Notes: a model not told the origin generated them from the letters alone. A stretch of 61,662 nt of DNA from Nitrobacter winogradskyi (GCF_006539545.1 NZ_BJNF01000026.1:1-61662); one strand, 5' to 3'. Shown: positions 41,574 through 52,498, counted from the stretch's first letter. Translations and numbers: made by a program.

Positions 41574-41827
41574 GCGCGCCCCGAACGCCAGCCAGAAGCC
41601 ATCCCTTGCCCGCAAACGGATTCGCCCGGTGACAGCGGCTGCGGACAAACGGGAACGAAAGCAAAAGGGATCATGATGCGAACGTGAACCAGCCAAGGAT
41701 GAGGACGCCGACACGCTGTCACCGTCGCGTGGTCGGCTTCCAATCGTTTATGGCGTCCAAAATTCTTCTGCAACCGCAATGATCTAGATTGATTCTAGAG
41801 TGTTTCATGTTTTGCCGGAAGCACCTT

Positions 41828-41902
41828 ATGACGTCATTGCCGGGCTTGACCCGGCAATCCATCCTTAGATGGGCATGCGGGTCAAGCCCGCGTGTGACGA
41901 TG
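41828..41902. repeat. REP-like palindrome pair
   Basis: Two inverted repeats, 41838-41856 (7-bp stem, TGCCGGG/CCCGGCA) and 41877-41891 (5-bp stem, GCGGG/CCCGC), both with the CTTGA/TCAAG loop common in rhizobial REP elements. It occupies most of the 337-base space between fecI and the acylphosphatase gene. Confidence 0.8.
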
Positions 41903-41910
41903 AGGAAGGA

Positions 41911-42210
41911 TTACACCGTCGGAAGCTGTGAGAAGCGCTCTCCGGGGCGGATCATTTTCAGGGCGTTCGCCGTCACTGGCTGATCTTCAATATCATCCAC
42001 GCGCGCGAATTCCGGCCCGCTCCGGCATCGCGCCGTTATCTCCGCGACGGCTTCGGCCGGCCCCGCGAACAGCGCCTCGACGCTCCCGTCACGCCGGTTG
42101 CGCACCCAGCCGCCGACGCCGAGCCGGATGGCTTCGCGCATCGTCCAGTAACGGAAGCCCACGCCCTGAACACGGCCGCGGATCACGACCTGACGGACGA
42201 CCTCGTGCAT
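41911..42210 (-). CDS. acyP: Acylphosphatase
   Basis: A 99-residue enzyme that hydrolyses acyl phosphates. The phosphate loop is RGRVQGVGFRYW with the catalytic Arg, and the catalytic Asn lies in VRNRRDGSVEAL. The start at 42210 has GGAG 10 bases upstream. It lies 76 bases after the carboxylase gene, so it may belong to the same operon. Confidence 0.92.
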   Translation of the reverse strand: MHEVVRQVVIRGRVQGVGFRYWTMREAIRLGVGGWVRNRRDGSVEALFAGPAEAVAEITARCRSGPEFARVDDIEDQPVTANALKMIRPGERFSQLPTV

Positions 42211-42285
42211 CCAGTGCTCCCATCGGTTGCTGCCGGGCGAAACCACGGCGCGCGAATTCGAGGCATCGAGACGCCATGAAAGCGC

Positions 42286-44301
42286 TCAAGCGAATTCGAG
42301 GATCAGCGCATCGACCGCCAGCGTCGCTCCGGGCACCGCCGCAATCCTCTTGACCGTTCCGTCCTGCTCGGCGCGCAGCACGTTCTGCATCTTCATCGCC
42401 TCGATGACCGCCAGCGTCTCGCCGGCCTTGACCTCCTGTCCTTCGATGACGGCGATCGAGACGACAAGGCCGGGCATCGGGCAAAGCAGCTTCTTGCCGT
42501 TGTCGATGGCCGTTGCCACCGGCATGAGCCGCGCCGCAGCCGCCTCGGTTTCGGTAAACACATAAATCGCGACATCGAAGCCCTGATGCGCGAGCCGGAA
42601 TCCGTTTGTGATCGGCCTCACCTGTATTGCGATGGGGTGCCCGTCGAGCGTGCCTTGCCAGACCGGCTGGCCGGGCGCCCATCGCGAAAGTAATCGATGC
42701 GCTTCGCCGGCGCTTTCGTCCGCCTCAACAAAGCGAACCGCTATGGCGTCGTCGTCACGCCAGACTTCGAGCAGGATTTCATCGCGATCGAGCCAGACCG
42801 CGCGGCGCTTTTCCCGCGTTACCGGACGCCCGTTCATCTGGCCGGAGATCCGCCGCTTGCGCTCGCCGAGCACATGATCGATCGCAGCCGCCACCGCCGC
42901 AAGCCTGCGCGCGATCTCGCCTTCCGGCACGCGGGCGGTGAACCCGTTCGGAAACTCCTCGGCGATGAACCCGGTCGAGAGATTGCCGCCGCGCCAGCGC
43001 GGGTGATGCATCAAGGCCGACAGAAACGGAACGTTGTGCCGGATGCCGTCGATGTAGAATGCGTCGAGCGCCTCGGCCTGCGCCTCGATGGCGGCGATGC
43101 GAGACGGCCCGTGGGTTACGAGCTTGGCGATCATCGGATCATAGTGAATCGAAATCTCGCTACCTTCGTAGACGCCGGTGTCATTGCGCACGGTGACATC
43201 GTTCCGGCTCATTTCCACCGGCGGCCGATACTTGACGAGGCGTCCGATCGAGGGAAGGAAATTGCGGAACGGATCTTCGGCATAGACGCGCGACTCGATC
43301 GCCCATCCCGTCAGCGTCACGTCCTTCTGAGCGACCGACAGCTTTTCTCCCGCGGCGATGCGGATCATCTGTTCAACCAGATCGATACCGGTAACCAGTT
43401 CGGTAACCGGATGCTCGACCTGCAGGCGCGTGTTCATCTCGAGGAAGTAGAAGCTCTTGTCCTGCCCGACGACAAACTCGACCGTGCCTGCGGAGTCGTA
43501 GTTCACGGCCCTGGCCAGCGCCACGGCCTGCTCGCCCATCCTGCGCCGCGTGATCTCATCGAGCAGCGGCGACGGCGCCTCCTCGATGACTTTCTGGTTT
43601 CGCCGCTGGATCGAGCACTCACGCTCGCCGAGATGGATCACGTTGCCATGCTTGTCGCCCAGCACCTGGATTTCGATGTGCCGGGGTTCGACGATGAATT
43701 TCTCGATGAAGACGCGGTCGTCGCCGAACGAGGCTTTCGCCTCCGCTTTCGCCAGATTGTAGCCCTCCGCCACCTCGGCACTGGAATGCGCGATGCGCAT
43801 GCCCTTGCCCCCGCCGCCCGCGGAGGCCTTGATCATCACCGGATAGCCGATTTCACCAGCGATCTTTACCGCGTGCTCGTCATCCTCGATCACGCCGAGG
43901 AATCCCGGCACGGTCGAAACCCCTGCGCTCGCGGCTGCCATTTTGGATTCGATCTTGTCGCCCATCGCGGCGATCGCTTGCGGATGGGGTCCGATGAAAA
44001 CGATGCCGGCATCCGCCAGCGCGCGCGGAAACCTCTCGCGCTCGGACAGAAATCCGTAGCCGGGATGGACGGCTTCCGCGCCGCTCTTGCGGCAGGCTTC
44101 GACGATTTTCTCGATGACGAGATAACTCTCAGCGGCCGGCGGGGAACCGATCGGCACGGCATCGTCGGCCATCTTGACGTGAAGCGCGGCGCGATCCGCC
44201 TCGGAGTACACGGCGACGGTCTCAACGCCCATCCGGCGGGCTGATCTGATGATCCGGCAGGCGATCTCGCCGCGATTGGCGATCAGGATTCGTTTGAACA
44301 T
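42286..44301 (-). CDS. pccA: Acetyl/propionyl-CoA carboxylase alpha subunit
   Basis: A 671-residue biotin carboxylase joined to a carrier domain. The N-terminal half holds MFKRILIANRGEIACRII, the ATP-grasp Gly loop KASAGGGGKGMR (about 160-171) and FVVGQDKSFYFLEMNTRLQV (about 274-293). The C-terminal carrier ends with AVIEAMKMQNVL; Lys 637 carries biotin. It needs a separate carboxyltransferase (beta) subunit, absent here. Substrate could be propionyl-, methylcrotonyl- or acetyl-CoA; propionyl-CoA is most common in this group. Confidence 0.9.
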   Translation of the reverse strand: MFKRILIANRGEIACRIIRSARRMGVETVAVYSEADRAALHVKMADDAVPIGSPPAAESYLVIEKIVEACRKSGAEAVHPGYGFLSERERFPRALADAGIVFIGPHPQAIAAMGDKIESKMAAASAGVSTVPGFLGVIEDDEHAVKIAGEIGYPVMIKASAGGGGKGMRIAHSSAEVAEGYNLAKAEAKASFGDDRVFIEKFIVEPRHIEIQVLGDKHGNVIHLGERECSIQRRNQKVIEEAPSPLLDEITRRRMGEQAVALARAVNYDSAGTVEFVVGQDKSFYFLEMNTRLQVEHPVTELVTGIDLVEQMIRIAAGEKLSVAQKDVTLTGWAIESRVYAEDPFRNFLPSIGRLVKYRPPVEMSRNDVTVRNDTGVYEGSEISIHYDPMIAKLVTHGPSRIAAIEAQAEALDAFYIDGIRHNVPFLSALMHHPRWRGGNLSTGFIAEEFPNGFTARVPEGEIARRLAAVAAAIDHVLGERKRRISGQMNGRPVTREKRRAVWLDRDEILLEVWRDDDAIAVRFVEADESAGEAHRLLSRWAPGQPVWQGTLDGHPIAIQVRPITNGFRLAHQGFDVAIYVFTETEAAAARLMPVATAIDNGKKLLCPMPGLVVSIAVIEGQEVKAGETLAVIEAMKMQNVLRAEQDGTVKRIAAVPGATLAVDALILEFA

Positions 44302-44461
44302 GCCTGGCGACCTGCAACCTTCGGGAGCGGTCCAATCATCAGCAGGGTATACGCGGTCCGGCCTGCGACACTATAGCGTTTCCTCGTACAGAAGAACAAA
44401 ACAACAGCAAAGGCTTTTCAGCAGCATATCAGTCGCGGCCGCTCGATCCCGAACGCCCGAT

Positions 44462-44490
44462 AAAAAACGGCGGGCAAATAACCCGCCGTT
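44462..44490 (-). terminator. Terminator after the unknown protein gene
   Basis: A 9-bp stem (44466-44474 with 44482-44490) and 7-base loop. On the minus strand it is followed by a T run. It ends the 45089-44517 gene and separates it from the carboxylase gene. Confidence 0.85.
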
Positions 44491-44516
44491 CGTCGATTTA
44501 GAGCCTTCTGCCGCCC

Positions 44517-45089
44517 TTACATGCCGAGATCGAGAACGCCCGGAAGGTGCGCCAGCGGCAAGGTTGCCGCGCCGATCAGGCTCGCGACCAGCGCCATCAG
44601 CTGACGATTGCTGCGGCGTTTGCCGCGCATCTGGTTCGCAATCCACTCCAGCACTTCGATATTGACGCCCACCGCCCGGGTTGGCGCCCAGCTTTCGATA
44701 GCGGTATCCGGAGCCAGAGCGATGCTGCGCGCCGGCACGGGAAGCCCCGATGCGGACGCCGCGTGGTGAACGATGGCCTTGGCGAACAGATCGTCGAACC
44801 GCCCGCCATCGCTTCGCTCGGTGGCGGCATCGTTGATCTCGAACAGCGCCTCAGCCTCTTCCCGGCTGACCGGCTGGTTGTCCACGGCAGCGGCCGTCAG
44901 AAGGCGCTCACACCACGACGTATCGGTGGAGTCGAGCGCTCTGGAGAAGTGAACGCGGCCTCCCGCGGTCGGGCCCTCCCCCGTGATGACACCGTTACGG
45001 ACGGTTGCGAGGGCCGCCACCACGTCCTTCCGGCTCGCAATGGCGGATGTATCGATGGGAGCGGCGGCGGCGGACAGGTCGGAAAGCAT
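44517..45089 (-). CDS. Unknown 190-residue protein
   Basis: A mostly helical protein (MLSDLSAAAAPIDTSAIASR) with SREEAEALFEINDAATERSD near 76-95 and FAKAIVHHAASASGLPVP near 104-121, resembling EF-hand-like helices only loosely. The last 40 residues include QLMALVASLIGAATLPLAHL, a likely membrane-anchoring helix. It is single-gene, divergent from the peroxiredoxin. I do not recognise the family. Confidence 0.65.
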   Translation of the reverse strand: MLSDLSAAAAPIDTSAIASRKDVVAALATVRNGVITGEGPTAGGRVHFSRALDSTDTSWCERLLTAAAVDNQPVSREEAEALFEINDAATERSDGGRFDDLFAKAIVHHAASASGLPVPARSIALAPDTAIESWAPTRAVGVNIEVLEWIANQMRGKRRSNRQLMALVASLIGAATLPLAHLPGVLDLGM

Positions 45090-45460
45090 CGGTAGGGTTC
45101 TCTCTTCTGGATCAAATGAGCAATTTCATGCGGGCGTGAATCGTTCGTTAAAAATCGGACAATCCGCTAACGTGCTTAAATTTAACGGTCAGTTTGGTTG
45201 TCGCCCCCATGGCGGCCCCGGTTCAAGACATTGGCAACAGCTTTCGGCACGCGTGGGGCGACGGCGGGGCAACATCGGGACATCTTCGATCACGATGTCG
45301 TAGGGTTAATTCGCCACATCCGGGAGGTTTCGATAGGAAGATGCTCCGCAGTGCCTCCCGGAAAAAAAGATATTGTCTTTTTCGTAACCGGTTCCGTTTC
45401 GCGAGACCCGAGCCTATAGTCCCCGCCACCAGTTAACTGTGTGACACGAGGACGTGACTT
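45090..45460. other. Intergenic region between divergent genes
   Basis: 371 bases holding the promoters of the unknown gene (minus) and the peroxiredoxin (plus). A TATAGT hexamer near 45414 is a possible -10 for the peroxiredoxin, with no clear -35. No RNA gene or small coding frame is supported. Confidence 0.4.
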
Positions 45461-46120
45461 ATGACTTTATCGATTGGCTCGACCGCTCCCGACTTCGAAG
45501 CTGAAAGCACCGAAGGCCCCATCAGCTTTCACAAGTGGCTGGGTGATAGCTGGGGGTTGTTCTTTTCACACCCCAAGGACTTCACGCCGGTCTGCACCAC
45601 CGAGCTCGGCGCCGTCGCCCGGCTCAAGCCGGAATTCGACAAGCGGGGCGTCAAACTGATCGGCATCAGCGTCGATCCGACCGACAAGCATCACCTCTGG
45701 TCCAAGGACATCGAGGAGACGCAGGGCGTCGCGCCGAACTATCCGCTGATCGCGGATGTCGATTTCAAAGTCGCCAAGCTCTACGGCATGTTGCCGGCCA
45801 GCACGTCCGGCGACGTCAATAAGCGGACGCCCGCCGACAATCAGACCGTGCGCAACATCTTCGTGATCGGCCCCGACAAGCAGGTCAAGATCGTTCTCAT
45901 TTACCCGATGAGCACCGGCCGCAACTGGCAGGAGGTGCTGCGCGTGATCGACTCCCTGCAGCTTACCGCCAAGCACGGCGTCGCGACCCCGTCGGACTGG
46001 AAGCAAGGCGACGATGTGTTCTTTTCCGCCGCGGTTCCGGAGGAAGAGGCCCGCAAGAAATTCCCCAAGGGATGGAAGTCGCCGAAGCCGTATTTCCGGA
46101 TCGTCGAACAGCCGAAGTAA
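45461..46120 (+). CDS. 1-Cys peroxiredoxin (Prx6 subfamily)
   Basis: A 219-residue cytosolic peroxidase that reduces hydrogen peroxide and organic hydroperoxides. The peroxidatic Cys is in DFTPVCTTELG (about residue 45). The Prx6 C-terminal half is present (IYPMSTGRNWQEVLRVID, about 148-165), and there is no conserved resolving Cys. The length and the GWKSPKPYFR end match this subfamily. A hairpin terminator follows. Confidence 0.92.
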   Translation: MTLSIGSTAPDFEAESTEGPISFHKWLGDSWGLFFSHPKDFTPVCTTELGAVARLKPEFDKRGVKLIGISVDPTDKHHLWSKDIEETQGVAPNYPLIADVDFKVAKLYGMLPASTSGDVNKRTPADNQTVRNIFVIGPDKQVKIVLIYPMSTGRNWQEVLRVIDSLQLTAKHGVATPSDWKQGDDVFFSAAVPEEEARKKFPKGWKSPKPYFRIVEQPK

Positions 46121-46152
46121 CGCGCGCAGCTTCAACGCCTGCGCAAGTCAAA

Positions 46153-46179
46153 GGGACGCCGCAAGGCGTCCCTTTTTTT
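46153..46179 (+). terminator. Terminator after peroxiredoxin
   Basis: Perfect 8-bp stem GGGACGCC/GGCGTCCC with GCAA tetraloop and seven T residues. It separates the peroxiredoxin from the formaldehyde dehydrogenase gene. Confidence 0.93.
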
Positions 46180-46318
46180 GACCCCGCACAAAATCCAGCC
46201 CGTGCCCGAAAGCGGCCCCCCGCCCCCCGTTGCGGCTTTGGGAGCACAACCGTATCCTGCGCGGCAACACGCGTTCCCGTGGGATGCTCTTTCAATTCCT
46301 GCCAGAGAAGAAGTCGCC

Positions 46319-47446
<1,128 letters not shown>

Positions 47447-47450
47447 GGGG

Positions 47451-47520
47451 AGCCTTTTCGCTTCTGATGGAATCCAGAAGCGAGGCTGCTTGATCTCCAA
47501 CTGACACGTTGGCTTCACGT
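47451..47520. repeat. Partial copy of the intergenic repeat
   Basis: About 70 bases resembling the left half of the element at 36223, with CTTCTGATGG, a TGACACG core and CTTCACGT. It sits between two convergent genes, and its right edge touches the cyclase stop codon. The right half seen at 36290-36350 is missing. Confidence 0.6.
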
Positions 47521-49791
47521 TGCGTGGAGCGGTGCGATCTGTTCAGCCAGGCGGCGATAGAAGCCCTGCATGTCCTCGCCGGCAAGCTCCTGGCACCGGG
47601 CCAGGGCGGCTGCCGCTTCCAGCCCCTCACCTGCTTTGATCGCGGCCAGCAGCGCGCCGTGCCGCGCTCTCCATTCGGAGAACTCGGGTGATGCCGCCAC
47701 TGAATCATCGCCGACGATCGCATAAATTTTGGTGGGGCGTGACTTTCCCTTCAACAGGATCTCACCTGCCTCAAGCAGCGCAATCCCTCGAACGCGTCGT
47801 GCCACGTCCTCCGAAACCAGAAGATCCACATCGAGCGTCTTGCTTGCCGATTCGATCCGTGCCGCCACGTTCACGACATCGCCCATGGCCGAGTAGTTGA
47901 ATCGTCTTTGTGATCCCATGTTGCCTACGCAAGCCAGTCCGGCATTGATGCCGATTCCTATCCTGACGCGCGGGTCCGCGAAGCCGCGCGCGGAGAATTC
48001 GAAGACGTCTGCGTCGTTGAGAGCGGCGAGTGCCTCTCGCATCTTGAGCGCGGCCTGGCAGGCTCGGGTCGCATGATCGGGCACGTCGGCCGGCGCGTTC
48101 CAGAATGCCATGATCGAATCGCCGATGTACTTGTCGATCGTTCCCAGTTCATCCTGTATCGCGTCCGACAGCGGCGCCAGCAGCGTATTGATGAAATCGA
48201 CAAGCTCGGTCGCGGTCAGAGCTTCAGAGATCGGCGTAAACCCGCGAACATCCATGAACATCACGGAAATATCGCGGGACGCGCCACCGAGGCGCATCCC
48301 CTGCGGCGAATTTTCAAGCTGCGTGAGCAATTCCGGCGCGAGATATTGGCCGAAAGCCTGACGTACGAATTTCTTTTCGCGGTCGGATGCAACGTGAAGC
48401 ACACGCTCCACGGCGATATAGACCGTCAGCGCCGCCAGCGACGGAAAGATCGGGTCAATCAGCAGCCGAAAATGCGCGAAGGCGATCCACGATCCGGCCA
48501 ACCCCGCGACAAATCCGACGACGCCGGCATAGAACGAGAACCGCGCGCCAAACATCAGCACAAGACCGGCGACCAGGGCGCCGAACAACAAGGTCAGGAC
48601 GATCTCCAGTCCCTTGGCCCAGTCGGGCCGCTCGATGAAGTCCTGCGCAAGGATCTGCTCGATCACCTGCGCCTGAACTGAAACGCCCGGTACCGACCCG
48701 CCTAAAGGCGTCGTGCGTGAATCCATCAGGCCCGCAGCCGATGCGCCAACCAGAACGATCGCGCCATCGACCAGCGGCTTCACCGTCGCCTCTTTAGCGG
48801 GATCGAGAATGTCTTTCACCGACACGTAACGTTGCGGCCGGTCGCGATTGAAATAGACCCAGGACTCGCCGTTGCTCGTTAACGGCAGCTTGAACGCCCC
48901 TACCCGCATATCGATCAGCGCGGCGCTGCCGGTATCACTGTCGCCACTCGATCCGGTCCCGCGCACGATGATGCTTTTCTGGCTCTGGGCGACGCGGAGC
49001 GCCTCGATCGCAAGGCTGGGGTAGATGCTCGCCCCGTCGGAAAACAGCATGGGCACACGGCGGACGATGCCGCCGCGATCGTGCGAACTGAGATTGATGC
49101 CGCCGATACCCGCCGCCTTCTGATTCAATATCGGCAGGCTCGATACCGTGCCGCGGAACGGGGCCAGCACGTTTGCCGGATTGACGCCGACAAAGGCCAC
49201 CCCGGCCCGAACCGGCGGGCGCTTGTCATTGACGGCGCCGGTAGCGGCGAAGCCGAGCACGACCCCCGTGTTCTCGATCGCATCGGCAAACGCCTGATCA
49301 TGATCAGGCAGGTTCGCGAGCAGCTTCAGGGTCTGGTCGAGGTCGGGCGCGCCGGAGTCTTTCAAATCGTTGGCGAGCCGGCTCGGCGTCGTGCGATCCG
49401 GCTCGGAAAAGATGACGTCGTAGGCGACCACGCCTGCGCCGAGATCAGCAAGCCGGCGGGTCAGCGCGGCAAGACGCGTCCGTGGCCATGGCCACTGGCC
49501 ATATTCTGAAATCGAGGCTTCATCGATGTCGACGATCCGCACCGGCAGATCGGTGTAGGCGCGCGGCTTGAGCCGCTGATAGGTATCGAACGTGCGTTCC
49601 TTCAACTCGGTGACGATGCGCGGATCATACGCCCGCAGCGAAGCTAGCAGCACAAGGGTCACCACCGCAGCGCCGATCGCCCGAAGATTCTTGTTGCGCG
49701 TCAGCCGGCGCAGACGCGCCCACGCCAGCACCGTCCGAACGCGCAAGGTGTTCCGCAAACGCGTCGCGGCCTTCATCGCTCCGTCGCCCAT
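47515..49791 (-). CDS. CHASE2-domain adenylate/guanylate cyclase
   Basis: A 758-residue membrane receptor. An N-terminal helix (about 40-55) leads to an extracytoplasmic CHASE2 domain (about 55-330, VRIVDIDEASISEYGQWPWP, then DVIFSEPDR). Three membrane helices follow at about 370-460. The class III cyclase domain is about 505-690: MFMDVRGFTPISEALTATEL with two metal-binding Asp, and DKYIGDSIMAFWNAPADVPD. It would make cAMP in response to an outside signal. ATG codons at 49791 and 49776 are both possible. The outer-membrane protein upstream may share its pathway. Confidence 0.9.
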   Translation of the reverse strand: MGDGAMKAATRLRNTLRVRTVLAWARLRRLTRNKNLRAIGAAVVTLVLLASLRAYDPRIVTELKERTFDTYQRLKPRAYTDLPVRIVDIDEASISEYGQWPWPRTRLAALTRRLADLGAGVVAYDVIFSEPDRTTPSRLANDLKDSGAPDLDQTLKLLANLPDHDQAFADAIENTGVVLGFAATGAVNDKRPPVRAGVAFVGVNPANVLAPFRGTVSSLPILNQKAAGIGGINLSSHDRGGIVRRVPMLFSDGASIYPSLAIEALRVAQSQKSIIVRGTGSSGDSDTGSAALIDMRVGAFKLPLTSNGESWVYFNRDRPQRYVSVKDILDPAKEATVKPLVDGAIVLVGASAAGLMDSRTTPLGGSVPGVSVQAQVIEQILAQDFIERPDWAKGLEIVLTLLFGALVAGLVLMFGARFSFYAGVVGFVAGLAGSWIAFAHFRLLIDPIFPSLAALTVYIAVERVLHVASDREKKFVRQAFGQYLAPELLTQLENSPQGMRLGGASRDISVMFMDVRGFTPISEALTATELVDFINTLLAPLSDAIQDELGTIDKYIGDSIMAFWNAPADVPDHATRACQAALKMREALAALNDADVFEFSARGFADPRVRIGIGINAGLACVGNMGSQRRFNYSAMGDVVNVAARIESASKTLDVDLLVSEDVARRVRGIALLEAGEILLKGKSRPTKIYAIVGDDSVAASPEFSEWRARHGALLAAIKAGEGLEAAAALARCQELAGEDMQGFYRRLAEQIAPLHAT

Positions 49792-50081
49792 TCAGGCGCG
49801 AACAGAGAAACATGACCGCCGATGCAGCCTGAAAGGCTCGCCGGGTGGCGGCAGGCGCCTGCGGGCCTTCCGCGCAAGCCTGGATCGGCGCAATCAAGGG
49901 ACGACGACAAAGGGTCTCTAGTCCGGTTCAATGTTCCGGTGATCGGCCCGGCAACCCGCAGGCACGACGACATCGCGAATGCTGCCGGCGCATTATAGCG
50001 TTTTCGTGTGAAATGAATACCGCGGCCGGATCGCTGCCGCACGGCTTTGACGCGTGACCTATCAGGCAGGCTCGCCCGCCT

Positions 50082-51437
50082 TCAGAACCGTGCGGTCGGC
50101 CCGATCGAGACCGAGAAGTTATCGATGGTGAAATTCGGCAGCGACGAGTCGATCTTGGTGTAAAGGATCTGGGTCCGCAGACCCACGTTTCTGTACACCT
50201 GCGCATCGAAGATCGCGCCGTAGCGTTGTTCCCAGTCGTGCCTGATTTGGAAAGGATCGACGATCGGATTGGGCGCGTCGTAATTGGCCCAGCTAAAGCC
50301 GAAGGTCGGCGCGATCACGAACTGATGCGGCGTGCCGAACAACGGCAGGGCGAACGCGTACGGAAAAGCCATGTCGATCGAATAGCGCTTGTATGAGTAG
50401 AAATCGAAGGCAGCACGGTTCTGATCAAAGGCGGCGCGTGTCGTCCAATGCACCGGTCCGAAGCGGAAATCGGAAGTCACGACCGCCGATAGCAGATCGC
50501 CGGTTTGTTGACTGGCCGTTGGAAAGTTGAACGAGTCGGAAAAATTGCGGTGCCGCTGCTCGACGAACGCCTCCAGAAAGCCGTTATCGCCGATGGTCGT
50601 GCGCGCGGAAAAGCCCGCGCCGCCCGCCGAGAAATAAGTGGCATCCCCCAGCCAGACCTGATCTCCGATGCCGTAAAGCTTGACCGATGCGTTCTGCCCG
50701 ATCGCGAAACGCGGGCCGACCACGACCTCGACCAAGCCGAAATTGAACTGGTTGAGTTTGTATTGGCGCGAGTTAAGGCCGAGGAAACTCGCTTCGATGG
50801 CGTCCCCCCGCGTGCCGATCTTGTAGGCGTAATGAGCCGCGAGGGTCTGGAACATGTTCACGTCCGGACTCTTGCCGAACGAGCTGTTGAGGATTGCATC
50901 CTGACCCAAGGCGCGCACCATCAGGCTCGAGGGGCCGAGGTTGGCGTTGGTCTGATAGCGCAAGCCGGCTGTGGTGAATACGCTGAACTCATAGCGCGCG
51001 AGCCGGCGGTCGATCTCGGTCAGATAGGCACGGACCTGGGCGCGGATGTCATCGGGAGCGTCCGCCGCCTTGACCGCTTCCTGAAAATAGCTGCGCGCCA
51101 GTTCGTATGAGCCGAGCTTGAAGTACAGTACACCCAGTTCGAGTTTGACGCGCGGCAAATTCGGATTGAAGAAAAGCATCCTTTCGAGGGCGCCGATGGC
51201 GGCCTCATAGTCGCCGCGCTTGACGGCCTGCTCGGCAAACTTGAAACTCGCCTCCAGGTCGGCGGGGTTCTTGTACATCTGCTGGAACAGCGCATCGTAG
51301 TCCTGCTGAACGGCGGACGCCGCGGAGATGGGTGATGCGGAGATGGGCGATGTCGTCGACTGCGCCGCGGCTCCCGAGAAGCAAGCCGTCATCGTCAACA
51401 AAACGGACGCGACTTTCGCGGTCTGAATAAGTTTCAC
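50082..51437 (-). CDS. TPR / outer-membrane beta-barrel protein
   Basis: About 452 residues from a GTG at 51437, which gives a clear signal peptide (KLIQTAKVASVLLTMTACFS). The frame is open further upstream to 51497. TPR-like repeats lie near 55-140 (YEAAIGALERMLFFNPNLPR, VLYFKLGSYELARSYFQEAV). The C-terminal 300 residues are amphipathic beta strands ending NFSVSIGPTARF, with a final Phe as in outer-membrane barrels. It resembles surface assembly modifiers (DUF560). It is encoded upstream of the CHASE2 cyclase on the same strand. Confidence 0.75.
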   Translation of the reverse strand: MKLIQTAKVASVLLTMTACFSGAAAQSTTSPISASPISAASAVQQDYDALFQQMYKNPADLEASFKFAEQAVKRGDYEAAIGALERMLFFNPNLPRVKLELGVLYFKLGSYELARSYFQEAVKAADAPDDIRAQVRAYLTEIDRRLARYEFSVFTTAGLRYQTNANLGPSSLMVRALGQDAILNSSFGKSPDVNMFQTLAAHYAYKIGTRGDAIEASFLGLNSRQYKLNQFNFGLVEVVVGPRFAIGQNASVKLYGIGDQVWLGDATYFSAGGAGFSARTTIGDNGFLEAFVEQRHRNFSDSFNFPTASQQTGDLLSAVVTSDFRFGPVHWTTRAAFDQNRAAFDFYSYKRYSIDMAFPYAFALPLFGTPHQFVIAPTFGFSWANYDAPNPIVDPFQIRHDWEQRYGAIFDAQVYRNVGLRTQILYTKIDSSLPNFTIDNFSVSIGPTARF

Positions 51438-51753
51438 GCCACCACCCGGAACTTTGATGCGAGGCCTCCCTTCCATCTCCGTGGAAATATGGAGCAATTA
51501 CGCACCGTTATGGCTGCCAGATTAGCGGCGGTCTGCCCGATTGGAACAACGATATTCCCGCGTCGACACGATTTCGGAGCGGAGTCACCATTTTACCACA
51601 CATTGATCAAATGAAATCAACGGCTTGGTAGCACACATCGAACCGGGCGATTAACCGAACTGGTCCGGGATTATTAACAGGCGCTCTTTCCCTAGAAATG
51701 CTGCCTCCAAATCGCGTGACATCGGGACCCCGCAGTTCCTATAAGGGGAGCCT

Positions 51754-51830
51754 GCGCTCGTAGCTCAGCTGGATAGAGCATCGGATTTCGATTCCGAGGG
51801 TCGGGAGTTCGAATCTCTCCGAGCGCGCCA
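51754..51830 (+). tRNA. tRNA-Arg (anticodon TCG)
   Basis: A 77-base tRNA with encoded CCA. The acceptor stem pairs GCGCTCG with CGAGCGC. The anticodon loop is TTTCGAT on a TCGGA/TCCGA stem, giving anticodon TCG, and the T-loop is TTCGAAT. It is intact. Confidence 0.95.
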
Positions 51831-51962
51831 TTCGCCTTGGCCGCTCTCAACGAAAAGCGGGCCCGAATTGTTCGTGAACCGGCGCGCCAACGCACCCTTC
51901 CGGAACCGGATGGAACATCCTGCACCATGAGGTATAGTTCAGGGATTCGTTCTGGAGGTTCC

Positions 51963-52400
51963 ATGAAAAAGATCATACTTGCCACGTCGTTAATGCTGGG
52001 GGCTGCGCTGCTGTCGACCCCGTCCATGGCGGTCCCCGCCGCACCGGGCGCTATTCCGTCGCCGACGGCGATCCAGCCGGTTCAGTTCTTTTACGGCGGA
52101 CGAAACTATTGTTGGTACAACATGGGATGGCGCGGCCCCGGATTCTATTGGTGCGGTTTCGCATCGCGGCGTGGCATGGGCTGGGGTGGCGGCGCAGGCT
52201 GGCGTGGTTGGGATCATAGGGGCGGCCGCCACTTTGGCGGACCTCCGCACCGTCACGGTCCTGGCATGCATCATGGTCCCGGCACCCATCGCGGTCCCGG
52301 CCCCCATAACAGTCCTGGCATGCATCGCGGTGACAGAGGTCCTATCCCGCCCGGCAGAGTTCCCGGCCGACACGGCGGAGGCCATGGCGGCCGCTACTAA
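51963..52400 (+). CDS. Small secreted Gly/His-rich protein
   Basis: A 145-residue protein with a signal peptide (MKKIILATSLMLGAALLS, cut after SMA near residue 23). The mature part has NYCWYNMGWRGPGFYWCGF (about 48-66), then repeats rich in Gly, His, Arg and Pro (GPGMHHGPGTHRGPGPH). GAGG-like purines lie upstream of the start. The repetitive end suggests metal binding, without proof. It follows tRNA-Arg. Confidence 0.8.
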   Translation: MKKIILATSLMLGAALLSTPSMAVPAAPGAIPSPTAIQPVQFFYGGRNYCWYNMGWRGPGFYWCGFASRRGMGWGGGAGWRGWDHRGGRHFGGPPHRHGPGMHHGPGTHRGPGPHNSPGMHRGDRGPIPPGRVPGRHGGGHGGRY

Positions 52401-52468
52401 GCCTGTCGTCCGTTCTGATAGTGGAGCTGCGCCCTCCGCTTTCCATAAGGACGTTACATGATGTAAGA

Positions 52469-52498
52469 AACGGGTCTGCGGTATCGCAGACCCGTTTT
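52469..52498 (+). terminator. Terminator after the Gly/His-rich protein
   Basis: A 12-bp stem (52469-52480 with 52485-52496) and GTAT tetraloop, followed by a short T run. Confidence 0.85.

Noticed and set aside
42697-44244. Long plus-strand open frame opposite the carboxylase gene
   Set aside because: The minus strand encodes a full biotin carboxylase. The plus frame is rich in His, Arg and Gly in the pattern of a GC shadow.
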